From assembly GCA_964653095.1 (NCBI GenBank), contig CAZZEH010000016.1, forward strand, positions 1 through 64,000: 64,000 nt of DNA. Direction: 5' to 3'. Each line of letters starts with the position of its first letter. Positions within the stretch are counted from its first letter, which is position 1. Position numbers and translations under genes: made by a program. Below, piece after piece: positions 36,037 to 45,164 of the stretch. This DNA is from JAMLHH01 sp964653095 (GTDB lineage: Bacteria; Bacteroidota; Bacteroidia; Chitinophagales; JADIYW01). Under the pieces are notes generated by a model that was not told the DNA's origin, did not search any database, and worked only from the letters and a program-made list of their open reading frames with translations.

Positions 36037-38211
36037 TCAATCCTGAGCCATTTGCATTAAAAAGTCCGTTGCACTGCGGAACAAATGTAACAATGTCTGT
36101 CCGTTCCCTATGCCGTGCCTTCCGTTTGTGTAACTATGCATCTGAAACTTTTTATGATTTTGAACCAAACTTTTAGAAAGTTCCAAAGTATTCTGATAGT
36201 GTACATTATCATCTGCCGTGCCGTGTATCAGAAGCAGTCGGCCTTTTAAATTTTCGGCTAACACGACAGGTGAGCCTTTGTCGTATCCCGGCGGATTACT
36301 CACAGGTGTTCGCATATATCTTTCTGTATAAACCGCATCATAATATCTCCAGTCCGTGACAGGTGCCACGCTGATTCCGCTATGCAGCAGACTGTCTTCT
36401 CCCATCATGCACATGAGCGTCAGATATCCTCCGTAACTCCAGCCGAACATGCTCATTTTTTCCTCATTTACATACGGAAGTTTTGATATGTATTTTACAG
36501 CTTCAAGCTGATCCTCTGCTTCTAACTGCCCTAATTTGGCATAAGTCATTTTCTTAAAATTGGCTCCTCTCCCGCCTGTCCCCCGGTTATCCACAGAAAT
36601 TACGATAAAGCCCTGATGGGCCATATAATTAAGCCAATGCTGCAAATCATTTCCCCAGTCCTCCCGAACCGTTTGAATACCCGGGCCGCCATACACATAA
36701 AAAAGTACGGGATATCTCTGCGCGGAGTCAAAATCAGGCGGAAGTATCTTCCAGGCACAAAGCTCATAACCTTTGATTGGAAGCATGAAAAATTCTTTTC
36801 TGCCCAATACCGTATCTTCTTTACGGACATCTTCCAACAAAATTTTATTCGTATAATCTTTCAGCGATTTTACACTGATACGGCTGCGTACTTTCTGACT
36901 GCTGAATTTTTCTAACCATTCATTCTCTCCTATTATTTCAGCCGTCGCAATTCCTGTGGTATCTGACAGATAGGACAGTTTTTTCTCTTTCATGTCCCAA
37001 AGCATCACGCTCTGCCGCTCCGGTGTCGGAAGAGGGCTGCTGAAAATAACCGTACTGTCTTCCAAATCTATTCGTAACACATCTTTTACCTCAAAATCTC
37101 CCTGAGTGATCTGCTCCTTTCGTCCTTTTTCATCAATAAAATATAAATGATTAAAGCCGGATTTTTCAGAACTTATTGCAAGCTTTCCATTATAAAGTGT
37201 GCGAAACATTTGAGGCACCTCCACATACTGTTTGCTTTCTTCCCGATACCACAACTCTCCACTTCTGCTTTTCAGCGGATACATCCAAACCTGCAAGTCA
37301 TTCTGAAATCTGTTTAAAGTCATTACTGCCAATGTATGGGCATCTTTCCATATTACTCTTGGAATATACTCAGCAGATATCGGAATTTTTACAGATTTAG
37401 ATTTACTCAAATCCCGAACTGAGACACTTACTTTTGATACGGCTTCTCCGGCACGCGGATATTTATATTGGGTTTCTTTAGGATAATTATTCTGATAGGT
37501 AGTGATGGTATAATCTTTCACCTTCGATTCATCAAATTTCAAATAGGCCAACTTTTTACTGTCGGGCGACCAAAACAAGGCTCTGACCAGACCAAACTCC
37601 TCTTCATACACCCAATCAGTCACACCGTTTATAATTGAATTTAACTTGCCGTCTTTCGTAATTTGCTTAGTCTTCCTGTTTTGAAGATTCAGAATAAAGA
37701 TATTATTGTTTTTCACATAAGCCAGATATTTCCGATTGGGAGAAAGTGTAGGAATGCGGATTTTTTCTCCATCTGCCACCTTTCTAAAAATATTTTCTTT
37801 CAAATCCACATAAAAAATTTCTTCCCGAACAGAATGACGATAAATTACTTCTTGGTTAAGACCTACCAAATATATACTGTCCTCTACATACTGAAATCGG
37901 TCAATCTTCGCCTGTTTCAATTCAAATTTTTGTTTTAAAATCTTACTATCGAAAATTTTAATAGATTCGGATTCTGTAAGACTGTTAATCAAAATTATGC
38001 TGGTCTCGGATTCTAAATCATCTTTTTGAGTAATGTAACGGTCACCATCTATAAAATACAGGCTGTTTAATTTTTTAGGCTCAAATTTTTTCTCCGTGAA
38101 AACATCTTCCAATGTGAATTGTCCCTGAGCGATTATCGCAGTCGCTGATAAAAGAAATAAACCGCTCCACAAAACCGTTTTAACAGGTAAATTTATCTTA
38201 CTGAAAAGCAT
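36037..38211 (-). CDS. DPP-IV family S9 serine peptidase, exported
   Basis: The 724-residue protein has a signal peptide (ending near TAIIAQ), an N-terminal beta-propeller (about 30-470) and a C-terminal alpha/beta hydrolase domain. The catalytic triad is visible as Ser592 in GWSYGG, Asp667/668 in HGTADDNVH and His699 in NGRHGIG. The WVYEEEF motif in the propeller region supplies the N-terminus-binding glutamates of dipeptidyl peptidase IV. It releases dipeptides, usually after Pro, in the periplasm or at the surface. It is divergent from an outer-membrane protein gene. Confidence 0.93.
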   Translation of the reverse strand: MLFSKINLPVKTVLWSGLFLLSATAIIAQGQFTLEDVFTEKKFEPKKLNSLYFIDGDRYITQKDDLESETSIILINSLTESESIKIFDSKILKQKFELKQAKIDRFQYVEDSIYLVGLNQEVIYRHSVREEIFYVDLKENIFRKVADGEKIRIPTLSPNRKYLAYVKNNNIFILNLQNRKTKQITKDGKLNSIINGVTDWVYEEEFGLVRALFWSPDSKKLAYLKFDESKVKDYTITTYQNNYPKETQYKYPRAGEAVSKVSVSVRDLSKSKSVKIPISAEYIPRVIWKDAHTLAVMTLNRFQNDLQVWMYPLKSRSGELWYREESKQYVEVPQMFRTLYNGKLAISSEKSGFNHLYFIDEKGRKEQITQGDFEVKDVLRIDLEDSTVIFSSPLPTPERQSVMLWDMKEKKLSYLSDTTGIATAEIIGENEWLEKFSSQKVRSRISVKSLKDYTNKILLEDVRKEDTVLGRKEFFMLPIKGYELCAWKILPPDFDSAQRYPVLFYVYGGPGIQTVREDWGNDLQHWLNYMAHQGFIVISVDNRGTGGRGANFKKMTYAKLGQLEAEDQLEAVKYISKLPYVNEEKMSMFGWSYGGYLTLMCMMGEDSLLHSGISVAPVTDWRYYDAVYTERYMRTPVSNPPGYDKGSPVVLAENLKGRLLLIHGTADDNVHYQNTLELSKSLVQNHKKFQMHSYTNGRHGIGNGQTLLHLFRSATDFLMQMAQD

Positions 38212-38276
38212 CTTTCATAATGATTGCATTGAAAATACTGAGATATCCTTATTTTTGGAACAAACAGGATGTGATT

Positions 38277-38960
38277 ATGTCTGATTGGGCAATTTTAAAA
38301 AATAAACTCTGCGTTTTAATCATGTGTTTTTTCTTTGCCGGAAGCTTTTCTCTTTCCGCACAGGAGGGAGAATACAAGAGCGTGGGTTCGGATAATATCT
38401 ATCAGACCGATGTCAGCGAGAAACAGGAAAAGGAGAAAGCGAAAGAAGATAAGCCCGATAAAAAGTGGGACTGGAGAAACTTTAGGGTAGGCGGTAATTT
38501 AGGATTGAATTTCGGGCGATATACCTATGTGGAAATATCCCCCGCCTTCGGCTATTGGGTAAAACCGGGTAAGCTGCAACTCGGAGTCAGCACTAAATTT
38601 ATTTATCAGAGTATTGAAAACTCTTACTGGAATTCGGGAGCGAGTGGCCGCTGGAAAAGTTTTCTCTACGGAGGAGGACTGTTTTTGGACTATGTAGCCT
38701 GGCGAGGGTTGTTTTTAAGAGGAGAATTCGAACAAATCAATAAAGAATCATACTACAGTACGGACCGGGTCAATGTTCCGCATCTGCTTTTGGGCGCAGG
38801 TTATATCCAGCCTATGGGAAATTTTGGCAACTTCTATATTGCGGCTTTATACAACGTTTTGGATCGGGATGAGTCTATTTATGCCGGTACATTCCGAAAT
38901 GATTTTCCGCTCATTCTCAGAATGGGTTTCGGGGTAGGGTTTGGAGGTACGAGAAGATAA
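38277..38960 (+). CDS. Outer-membrane beta-barrel protein of unknown function
   Basis: I prefer the ATG at 38277 (MSDWAILKNKLCVLIMCFFF), because it gives a signal peptide ending near LSAQ and leaves 65 bp for divergent promoters; an in-frame ATG at 38220 would leave only 8 bp to the S9 peptidase start. After a charged linker (about 40-65) the sequence alternates as a small barrel (RVGGNLGLNFGRYTYVEISP, LGVSTKFIYQS, LFLRGEFEQIN, FPLILRMGFGVGFGG). No ligand can be inferred. Confidence 0.65.
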   Translation: MSDWAILKNKLCVLIMCFFFAGSFSLSAQEGEYKSVGSDNIYQTDVSEKQEKEKAKEDKPDKKWDWRNFRVGGNLGLNFGRYTYVEISPAFGYWVKPGKLQLGVSTKFIYQSIENSYWNSGASGRWKSFLYGGGLFLDYVAWRGLFLRGEFEQINKESYYSTDRVNVPHLLLGAGYIQPMGNFGNFYIAALYNVLDRDESIYAGTFRNDFPLILRMGFGVGFGGTRR

Positions 38961-39108
38961 ATGCCTGATATTGCTGCAAACCAGCTTATTTTTAGTATAG
39001 ACATAATACCATATATCAACATGCATTTCGACCTGCAAAAATTAGGTCATGCTTTATGGCAAAATTTGAATCCAATTTCTTTATCTTCAATCGACTACAT
39101 CATCAAAT

Positions 39109-39795
39109 ATGAAAAAGATACGTATAGCATTACCTGAGAGATTATTAGATACCGAATTTTACTCCGGAGGAGAAGGTGTCAGGCCTACAGTCATTTTTTT
39201 TCACGACATACTGGGGATTGTTCCTGCGACAAGGCAGACTGCCAAAGCATTGAGTAAAATCGGTGTGCATGTGTTTCTGCCTAATTTATTCACAGACGGC
39301 GCAGTCAAATATTGTGTCCGAACACTTTTTACCAAAGCTTTCAGGCACAATGAGGAGGACAACAACCCTTTCTTAGATGAAATACAGGCATTGATTACCG
39401 AAATAAATTTGAGGAATGAAGTAGCCACCGATCAGCTGGGTGTGGTCGGTCAGTGTCTGACCGGAGGTTTTGTGCTTCATGCGGCTATCCGGGAAGAAGT
39501 GAAAGCACCTGTTGTCTTTCATCACTCTTTCGGCACCTTGGGAAGCGGCATTCCAAAAGGTTGTTCGTCTCTGATAGAACAGCAGTTACAGGGGCATTTT
39601 TCCAATCTCGACCCTCTGTGTCCGGATTCAAGAGTAAAAGAACTGAAAAAAGAAATAGGCTCACATCTGGAAGATTACTGGTACAATCTTCCTCACGGTA
39701 TTCCGCACTTTTTCTTTAATACTGAACAGGGGAGAGCAGCCTTTGAACGTATGTTGGCTTTCATCAAACTGAACCTGCTCGGGGAGTTGGAATAG
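39109..39795 (+). CDS. Dienelactone hydrolase family protein
   Basis: The 228-residue alpha/beta hydrolase has the cysteine-type nucleophile elbow GQCLTGGFVLH (near 122), as in dienelactone hydrolases, and the PHGIPHFFFN region carrying the probable catalytic His. VIFFHDILGIVPATRQTAKAL is typical of the N-terminal core. It likely hydrolyses a lactone or ester; no degradation pathway genes lie nearby. It converges on the toxin gene. Confidence 0.8.
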   Translation: MKKIRIALPERLLDTEFYSGGEGVRPTVIFFHDILGIVPATRQTAKALSKIGVHVFLPNLFTDGAVKYCVRTLFTKAFRHNEEDNNPFLDEIQALITEINLRNEVATDQLGVVGQCLTGGFVLHAAIREEVKAPVVFHHSFGTLGSGIPKGCSSLIEQQLQGHFSNLDPLCPDSRVKELKKEIGSHLEDYWYNLPHGIPHFFFNTEQGRAAFERMLAFIKLNLLGELE

Positions 39796-39806
39796 TTTCA
39801 AAGCAC

Positions 39807-40181
39807 TTAATCCCAAGGATTTTTAAGTTCTAAATTTTTGATGTTTTTAAAATCATCTACATTTCGTGTAACCAAAATAAGATTTTCTACTATGGCTGTA
39901 GATGCAATAATTGCATCAGGAAGCTTAATCGTATTCTCCCTGCGAAGCTCTATAGCTTCATCTATGATATTCTTATTTATACCCAACACGTTTGCCATAG
40001 ATATAAACTCTCTAAGTCGCTCAGTGGCATTTTTATAGCCCAAAAACTCAATATAAGTTATGAATGAAACTATGAAATCAGAATCTATACATTCTGCAAT
40101 AAAGGTCATTCCCTTCTTGGGAAGATGTCCTATCTGAGCATCTATCAGTATATTCGTATCTATTAAATATCTCTTTCCCAT
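39807..40181 (-). CDS. PIN-domain ribonuclease toxin (VapC-like)
   Basis: The 124-residue protein has the acidic PIN active site: Asp8 in LIDTNILIDA, the Glu of ITYIEFLGY, the Asp of KLPDAIIAST and the Asp of TRNVDDF. VapC-type toxins are Mg-dependent RNases that cut tRNA or other RNA. It overlaps the upstream small gene by 19 bp, the normal antitoxin-toxin order. It lies just left of the repeats that bracket the GH5 module. Confidence 0.88.
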   Translation of the reverse strand: MGKRYLIDTNILIDAQIGHLPKKGMTFIAECIDSDFIVSFITYIEFLGYKNATERLREFISMANVLGINKNIIDEAIELRRENTIKLPDAIIASTAIVENLILVTRNVDDFKNIKNLELKNPWD

Positions 40182-40381
40182 TTCGCACGACTTTCCTGAA
40201 GATAAGAATGCATCTTTTCACCTTCCTCTTCCGACATAGTCCCCAAATAATCTGACGGCTTCTTTACAGAAACGCTCTCTCTACCCATCTTGATTTCATA
40301 CGGCGTATTCAACTGTTTCGCCAAGTTTTCAAAGATATGTATTTCCTCTTTAGTTCTTGGATGGATAATAATAGTGGTCAT
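40163..40381 (-). CDS. Probable antitoxin of the PIN toxin
   Basis: I place the start at the ATG at 40381 (MTTIIIHPRTKEE), giving 72 residues; the longer frame adds 25 residues that read through the promoter region. The protein is charged, with a short beta start and a C-terminal segment (SDYLGTMSEEEGEKMHSYLQ) suited to wrap around the toxin. It resembles small DUF2683-type antitoxins, but no clear DNA-binding fold is visible. The overlap with the toxin gene supports the pairing. Confidence 0.7.
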   Translation of the reverse strand: MTTIIIHPRTKEEIHIFENLAKQLNTPYEIKMGRESVSVKKPSDYLGTMSEEEGEKMHSYLQESRAKWERDI

Positions 40382-40486
40382 GCTTCTTATTAGTTGTAAT
40401 AAAGATAATGAAAAACTGTATGCTTTAACCATCCATATCTCAAAGACATGCAGCATGTGGATATCAAAGTTATTCGAAAAGCAATT

Positions 40487-40641
40487 CCTGAAGGCGATGA
40501 CCTTAGTGATACCTGAGGCTCCCGAAGGCAGAACGGATAGAAGGATGATCCCTGAGCTTTATCTGATAATGTAATTTCTGTGAGTAATAGCTATCCTGCT
40601 ACTACACCACTAAACTTTAGTATGAAAATCCAAACAGCCAA
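40487..40641. repeat. Direct repeat left of the GH5 module
   Basis: About 155 bp starting at CCTGAAGGCGAT match 42474-42630, with a 2-bp indel and scattered substitutions. The best-matching core is CTGAGCTTTATCTGATAATG and the bases after it. The two copies lie about 1.99 kb apart and bracket the GH5 gene. Confidence 0.85.
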
Positions 40642-40790
40642 AGCGGGATTTTCTTCCCTCTTCCGATTCCAACATCATCCACGGCAATTAAAAAATCGGA
40701 TTCATTTATCACTTGTTTAGAGCTTTTTGATTTTCCGCCTACTTCGAGAGTTAATTTCTTTCAGGTTGATTTGTATTTCATCTAAGATTT
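40617..40790 (-). pseudogene. C-terminal fragment of an unidentified gene
   Basis: The minus strand encodes KILDEIQINLKEI, then after a frameshift EVGGKSKSSKQ, FLIAVDDVGIGRGKK and IPLWLFGFSY, followed by TAA at 40617-40619. Composition is clearly protein-like but no start or N-terminal part remains. The tail continues into the direct repeat; the right repeat copy ends with a related LLWLFRFLY and a stop. I do not recognise the family. The rest of the gap 40382-40867 holds only the repeat and probable promoters. Confidence 0.55.
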
Positions 40791-40867
40791 TTTATAAGAA
40801 AATAGGGGCTGTGATAAAGTAGGTGTATAGGGTGTTATTATCAATGGAAATATATTATTATCGCAAG

Positions 40868-42334
40868 ATGAAAACCTTAGCGCAAATTCTCTTCTTTTCA
40901 TTTTTGCTTTCGTCAGCATGTAAAAAAGATAAGTCGAGTTCAGAGACTCACTCCGGAAATTCAAATACCAATCCGATACAAGAGGGATTTCAGATGTATG
41001 ATGCTCAGGGACGAACCCTTATTCTTCACGGAATGGCTACATCCAATTATTCCAAGTTTAAACATATTCCTTGGATAGAGGAGAGCGATGTGGAAAGAGA
41101 AAGACGGTATGGATTTAATGTCACGCGCTATGTGTTGAATTGGTCAGCCATAGAGCCGGAGCGAGGTGTGTATGATCAAAATTATATCAATGAGACCATC
41201 AAGCGAATAGAATGGTACACTTCCCGGGAGATTTATGTTTTGCTGGATATGCATCAGGATTTGTACAGTGCAGTTTTTGGAGGGGGAGGCAATGGTGCGC
41301 CAGAATGGGCAGTCTTTACTGATGGAGTCAAAATAGGGACGTATAATTTTGGTGATTTGTGGTTTTTGCAATACCTGACACCAGAAGTTATTAATGCTTT
41401 TCAAAATTTTTACAGATATGAAGACCCGTACAAATTTTTACAGGACCATTTTATCGGAGCATGGACGGAGATTGTCAAAAGAGTCAAAGATAATCCTTAT
41501 GTAATCGGCTACGAGCTGATGAATGAACCTCATCCGGGCGATGGTAAACTGCTTCAAAACAAACATTTTGCTCAGGTTCAGCTTTGGGGCTTGTATGATA
41601 GAGCTATTCGGGAAATCAGGAAGATTGACCAGGAAAAGTGGATTTTTATCGAACCGGAGTTTTTCTTTCCTACCGGTTTCGGAATGCCTTCATATCTTAA
41701 AAAAGTAATTGACCACAGAGCCGGAGATCCGAGATTGGTTTTTGCTCCCCATATTTATCCGCCGGGGATGGAAGCGGGTGCAAACTACGGCGCATTAGAT
41801 AAAATAGTCATCAATTCATGGAAAAAAAACAGGTCTGATGACATGACCCGTCACGAAGCATCGTTATTTGTGTCAGAATTTGGAGGTAAAAACGATCGTC
41901 CGAAAACGAGTGCCAAATACGTTTCGGACTTTTGTGATATGTTGGACGAGATGAAAAGTAGTTGGGCGGCTTGGTCCAACGATATTCATGAAATGGTAGG
42001 TTCTGTAAACTATAATCTTTTTTATCCTGACAAGACAGAGCGTCCTACTTTTGACCCACTGATAAGAGCTTATCCGAGAGCCACCACCGGCAATCTGATT
42101 TCTTTCAAATACAATCCGACTACCTATGAGTTCACGATGCGATATATCAACAATACTCAGATAGGGCCCTATACGGAGATACATTTGCCGGATCGCAGAT
42201 ATCCTGATGGGTGGGATCTGCAAGTGGATGGGGTAAAAGATTACTCGTATGAATGGGAGGAAGAGGTGCAGGTGCTAAAATTGAAAGTCAACGAGCACGC
42301 TAAGGAGGTTAATGTAAGGGTCGTTCCTAAGTGA
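40868..42334 (+). CDS. Glycoside hydrolase family 5 lipoprotein (endoglycoceramidase-like)
   Basis: I place the start at the ATG at 40868 (MKTLAQILFFSFLLSSACKKD), which gives a lipoprotein signal with lipobox SSAC; the longer frame adds 15 residues with no signal. The ~488-residue GH5 barrel shows the acid/base Glu220 in YELMNEPHPG and the nucleophile Glu337 in FVSEFGGKN. DMHQDLYSAVFGGGGNGAPEW resembles endoglycosylceramidases more than cellulases. A C-terminal beta-domain (about 410-488) ends the protein. The whole gene is bracketed by direct repeats and stands apart from other glycan genes, which suggests acquisition. Confidence 0.85.
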   Translation: MKTLAQILFFSFLLSSACKKDKSSSETHSGNSNTNPIQEGFQMYDAQGRTLILHGMATSNYSKFKHIPWIEESDVERERRYGFNVTRYVLNWSAIEPERGVYDQNYINETIKRIEWYTSREIYVLLDMHQDLYSAVFGGGGNGAPEWAVFTDGVKIGTYNFGDLWFLQYLTPEVINAFQNFYRYEDPYKFLQDHFIGAWTEIVKRVKDNPYVIGYELMNEPHPGDGKLLQNKHFAQVQLWGLYDRAIREIRKIDQEKWIFIEPEFFFPTGFGMPSYLKKVIDHRAGDPRLVFAPHIYPPGMEAGANYGALDKIVINSWKKNRSDDMTRHEASLFVSEFGGKNDRPKTSAKYVSDFCDMLDEMKSSWAAWSNDIHEMVGSVNYNLFYPDKTERPTFDPLIRAYPRATTGNLISFKYNPTTYEFTMRYINNTQIGPYTEIHLPDRRYPDGWDLQVDGVKDYSYEWEEEVQVLKLKVNEHAKEVNVRVVPK

Positions 42335-42378
42335 TTATACATTGGATTTATTTGCTTCCTGACTTGTCCCCTCTAAAT

Positions 42379-42446
42379 TTAGTGCGGTCGTAATTCATTG
42401 TCTTTCAATTGCTCAATATTTAGTTTTAGTATTTTTACCGCACTAA
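42379..42446. repeat. 10-bp perfect inverted repeat after the GH5 gene
   Basis: TTAGTGCGGT (42379-42388) is the exact inverse of ACCGCACTAA (42437-42446), separated by 48 AT-rich bases. It lies between the GH5 stop and the right direct repeat. It might be an element end, an operator or a weak structure in the transcript. No T run follows, so it is not a standard terminator. The remaining bases of the gap 42335-42819 outside this and the direct repeat show no intact gene. Confidence 0.5.
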
Positions 42447-42473
42447 GAGTGCCTCGGCCACCGAAGTGTGATG

Positions 42474-42630
42474 CCTGAAGGCGATAACCTTAGTGATGCC
42501 TGAGGCTCCCGAAGGCAGAACGGCTCGAAAGGCGGTCCCTGAGCTTTATCTGATAATGTAATTTCTGTGAGTAATAGCTACATCCTGCTACTACGCCACT
42601 AAGCTTTAGTATAAGAATCTGAACAGCCAT
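42474..42630. repeat. Direct repeat right of the GH5 module
   Basis: This is the partner of 40487-40641. Its right end contains, on the minus strand, the tail LLWLFRFLY with a stop, related to the fragment beside the left copy. Right of it the minus strand has short open stretches (EVGERVFIADGILVYSNS) that may be more of a decayed gene. Confidence 0.85.
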
Positions 42631-42819
42631 AATAAGGAGGTTTCCGATACTGTCTATAATAGTTTTCCCCATAAAGTAAAATCAAAAATAGCTTTTAATC
42701 AGGAGTTACTATAAACCAATATTCCGTCAGCAATAAAAACCCTTTCGCCTACTTCGCTTTCGACATCTTGTAGACTAAGTGTATGGCCAAAACAAATGGA
42801 GAAAAAATCAAAAATAAAT

Positions 42820-43260
42820 TTACCCACATCCTATACCGGAAGCCTCATTTAAAGCGTTGTGGACTGTCTGATAGGTAATGACAAAAGACAGAACCGCCAG
42901 CAAAAGTTTCATATAACGCATACCCTTTGTAGCGGTAGTATATAGCCTAAGTGCATTTTCTTCCGTGATTTTTGAAACGTAATTAAAATGATGAGGATAT
43001 CGGTTTAAAATACTGATTACAATGTATAGGATGTGAAAAATGACCGGAGCAAAGAAAATTTCTGCTTTCGAACCCATACGATCTGCCTCTCCGATAAAGT
43101 TGTAATGACCGGGAATAAGTGTCGGCAATTTATCATACACCATAAAAATATAAATCCAGTTGGATGCGATAATCACTATTCCGATAAGTTCTAACACTTT
43201 GTCAAATACTGTTCGTGGGACTGCAAGTCTGGGTCTGTTTGACTTTTTTGAAAGGGACAT
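42820..43260 (-). CDS. DUF1648 membrane protein
   Basis: The 146-residue protein has about four membrane helices and the DUF1648 signature LPTLIPGHYNFIGEADRMG in the first loop. Such proteins (related to the SdpI N-terminal region) are of unknown function. It lies 25 bp after the WecG-like gene and may be the last gene of that transcript. The region after its stop reaches the GH5 right repeat. Confidence 0.75.
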   Translation of the reverse strand: MSLSKKSNRPRLAVPRTVFDKVLELIGIVIIASNWIYIFMVYDKLPTLIPGHYNFIGEADRMGSKAEIFFAPVIFHILYIVISILNRYPHHFNYVSKITEENALRLYTTATKGMRYMKLLLAVLSFVITYQTVHNALNEASGIGCG

Positions 43261-43285
43261 CTGTTGTGCTAAATGACAGTTTGCG

Positions 43286-44044
43286 TTATAACTGCCTGAA
43301 GGAAATATACTTTTTGTATGATTTTAATTTATGAACAAACGGCAGAAAGAATATAGTCAGGTCTCTCAGACGTTTCTGGTAATGCCGGCCCGGGTGCAGC
43401 ATCGTCCGCCATGCCCATTCCATCTTAATCACCCTCACCCATTTTGGTGCCCGAACATAAAATCCGGACAAAAAATCAAAATACCCTCCGACCGTAAATA
43501 CAAGAAGTTTTTTCTCGCGTATCCGGTCAATATGCTGACTGACCCACTGCTCCTGCCTCGGAGAACCCGTACCCACAATCAGCGCACTTTTATCGGGTAC
43601 TTTTTCAAAATCCAGCGGTGAAAATCCATTTTGGAAATAAGCCACCGCCTGTTCTCCGTATTGAGAAATAAGCTTTTGATTGCATGCACGGATATTTTCT
43701 TCTGTAGTGCCGTACAACACCAAAGGAACTCTTATCTTGTGCAGCGCCGCGAAAAACAGAGGAGACATATCCGTACCGTTTAAGTTGGCAATCTTATTCC
43801 CGGTGATAATTTTAAAACAAATCTGCATGCCTATTCCATCGACCAAAAGATAGTCCGACAAAGAATAATCCTGAAGGAGTGTGCGGTTTTTATGAAAAAG
43901 TACATAGCTCGCATAGTAAATATAATGTACCACTTTTGCCTCGTCAGCAGTATGCCAGGCATGGACTATTTCTGAAGCGACTCTTTCCGGACTGTCAGTG
44001 TCCACAAAAGGCAATCGGGCTATTTGTGTACGAATATCTGTCAT
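43286..44044 (-). CDS. WecG/TagA/CpsF family glycosyltransferase
   Basis: The 252-residue GT26 protein shows the family features: DGIGMQICFKIITG near 85, NLNGTDMSPLFFAAL, LVLYGTTEENI, and VGTGSPRQEQWVSQHIDRI with VGGYFDFLSGFYVRAPKWV. These enzymes transfer UDP-ManNAc(A)-type sugars to lipid-linked glycan intermediates. It overlaps the sulfotransferase gene by 4 bp (ATGA), so the two are translationally coupled; together they could make a modified, possibly sulfated, surface glycan. Confidence 0.88.
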   Translation of the reverse strand: MTDIRTQIARLPFVDTDSPERVASEIVHAWHTADEAKVVHYIYYASYVLFHKNRTLLQDYSLSDYLLVDGIGMQICFKIITGNKIANLNGTDMSPLFFAALHKIRVPLVLYGTTEENIRACNQKLISQYGEQAVAYFQNGFSPLDFEKVPDKSALIVGTGSPRQEQWVSQHIDRIREKKLLVFTVGGYFDFLSGFYVRAPKWVRVIKMEWAWRTMLHPGRHYQKRLRDLTIFFLPFVHKLKSYKKYISFRQL

Positions 44045-45060
44045 GAACCCAATCTTCGTTTAATCGTTTCGGGGATACTTTTCATTCGGTTCAGGTTAAA
44101 AAGTAATGCCAGGCCGAGCTTAACAGGAAAAAGCAGATACCAACCCAGAATTTTAATTTTGGATGCATTGGGCTGTATAAGTTTATAGCCGAAGTCTTTA
44201 AAAAAATGACCGGAAGTCTTTTCACAAATCGCAATTTCTTCCGGGGACAAGTCCCCATTCTCCCAGTTACTTGCACGTTCTTTTTTAATCCCTTTTTGAT
44301 TGCTGTCGGCTTCATTAGAAGAACTGGCCAAAGGGATATTCAGCATGTCTTCATAATAATCCTCTCCGAGATGACTGCAAATTTCCTGCATGCTTTTCAC
44401 CGGATTATTTAAAATGTCTTCAAATCGCACAGTAAGCACCTGAGGATGTGAGGAGAATTTTTCCGCCGCCTGAATGGCCGCATTCCACAACTTGCTCAAC
44501 GTAAACGGATGGTAGTTGATTCTGAGCCTCAGAGCTTCTTTTTTCGTGATAAAAGTGGCTCCCATTTTCCTCCTGAGCCATTTCTTTTTTTGAGAAAGCA
44601 GAATCGCCCTCGGGTCGCGTACCATATTAATGATTCTTGCCTGTGGGAATAAACCCAGAATTTCACGGATGTAAAAAACATTTTGGGGCGTTTTTTCACA
44701 TGGGATACTTTTACCTTCCTGGTGCGTAATCATGTTCATAAATTCAGCATACACAAAATGCGGATAGAGCTGATATCCTTTCAGATTAGAAACAAAAACT
44801 CGTGCCTCGTTTCGATACATCCTTTCATCCATTTTTCCCGTGTATCCTTCTTTTTGGATATAAAAAAGTTTGCATGCAAGGGTGAAAGCCTCTTCTTCTG
44901 TCAGGATTTTTTCTTTATCAGACGTGGACCACAATTGTTCAAAGAAATGCAGCTCGTTGAGTACAAAAATCTTTGGATGATTGTTGAGTATTCTAAGCAT
45001 CATGGTGGTGCCGCTTCTGGAATTTCCAACGATAAAAAAATGAGGACGCTGAATCTGCAT
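44041..45060 (-). CDS. PAPS-dependent sulfotransferase family protein
   Basis: The 339-residue protein has the two cofactor motifs: the 5'-phosphosulfate loop GNSRSGTTMMLRIL (residues 12-25) and the 3'-phosphate motif INMVRDPRAILLS (near 143). The RFEDIL and LNNPVKSMQEICSHLG segments are typical of Golgi-type relatives in bacteria. It transfers sulfate from PAPS to a carbohydrate, lipid or protein. Its coupling to a WecG-like enzyme favours a glycan target. No PAPS synthesis genes are in the window. Confidence 0.82.
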   Translation of the reverse strand: MQIQRPHFFIVGNSRSGTTMMLRILNNHPKIFVLNELHFFEQLWSTSDKEKILTEEEAFTLACKLFYIQKEGYTGKMDERMYRNEARVFVSNLKGYQLYPHFVYAEFMNMITHQEGKSIPCEKTPQNVFYIREILGLFPQARIINMVRDPRAILLSQKKKWLRRKMGATFITKKEALRLRINYHPFTLSKLWNAAIQAAEKFSSHPQVLTVRFEDILNNPVKSMQEICSHLGEDYYEDMLNIPLASSSNEADSNQKGIKKERASNWENGDLSPEEIAICEKTSGHFFKDFGYKLIQPNASKIKILGWYLLFPVKLGLALLFNLNRMKSIPETIKRRLGS

Positions 45061-45164
45061 GTTGCAAAAATATAGTTTTTACTGCGAATTCAAGATATTA
45101 TGAATTAATCACTTTTTAGAACACTCTTTATTGCGGATTTGCGGAGATTGATTTGTCAAATATT

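Noticed and set aside
40290..40574. Plus-strand open frame across the antitoxin start and left repeat
   Set aside because: It is antisense to the antitoxin and runs into the direct repeat; no domain is visible.
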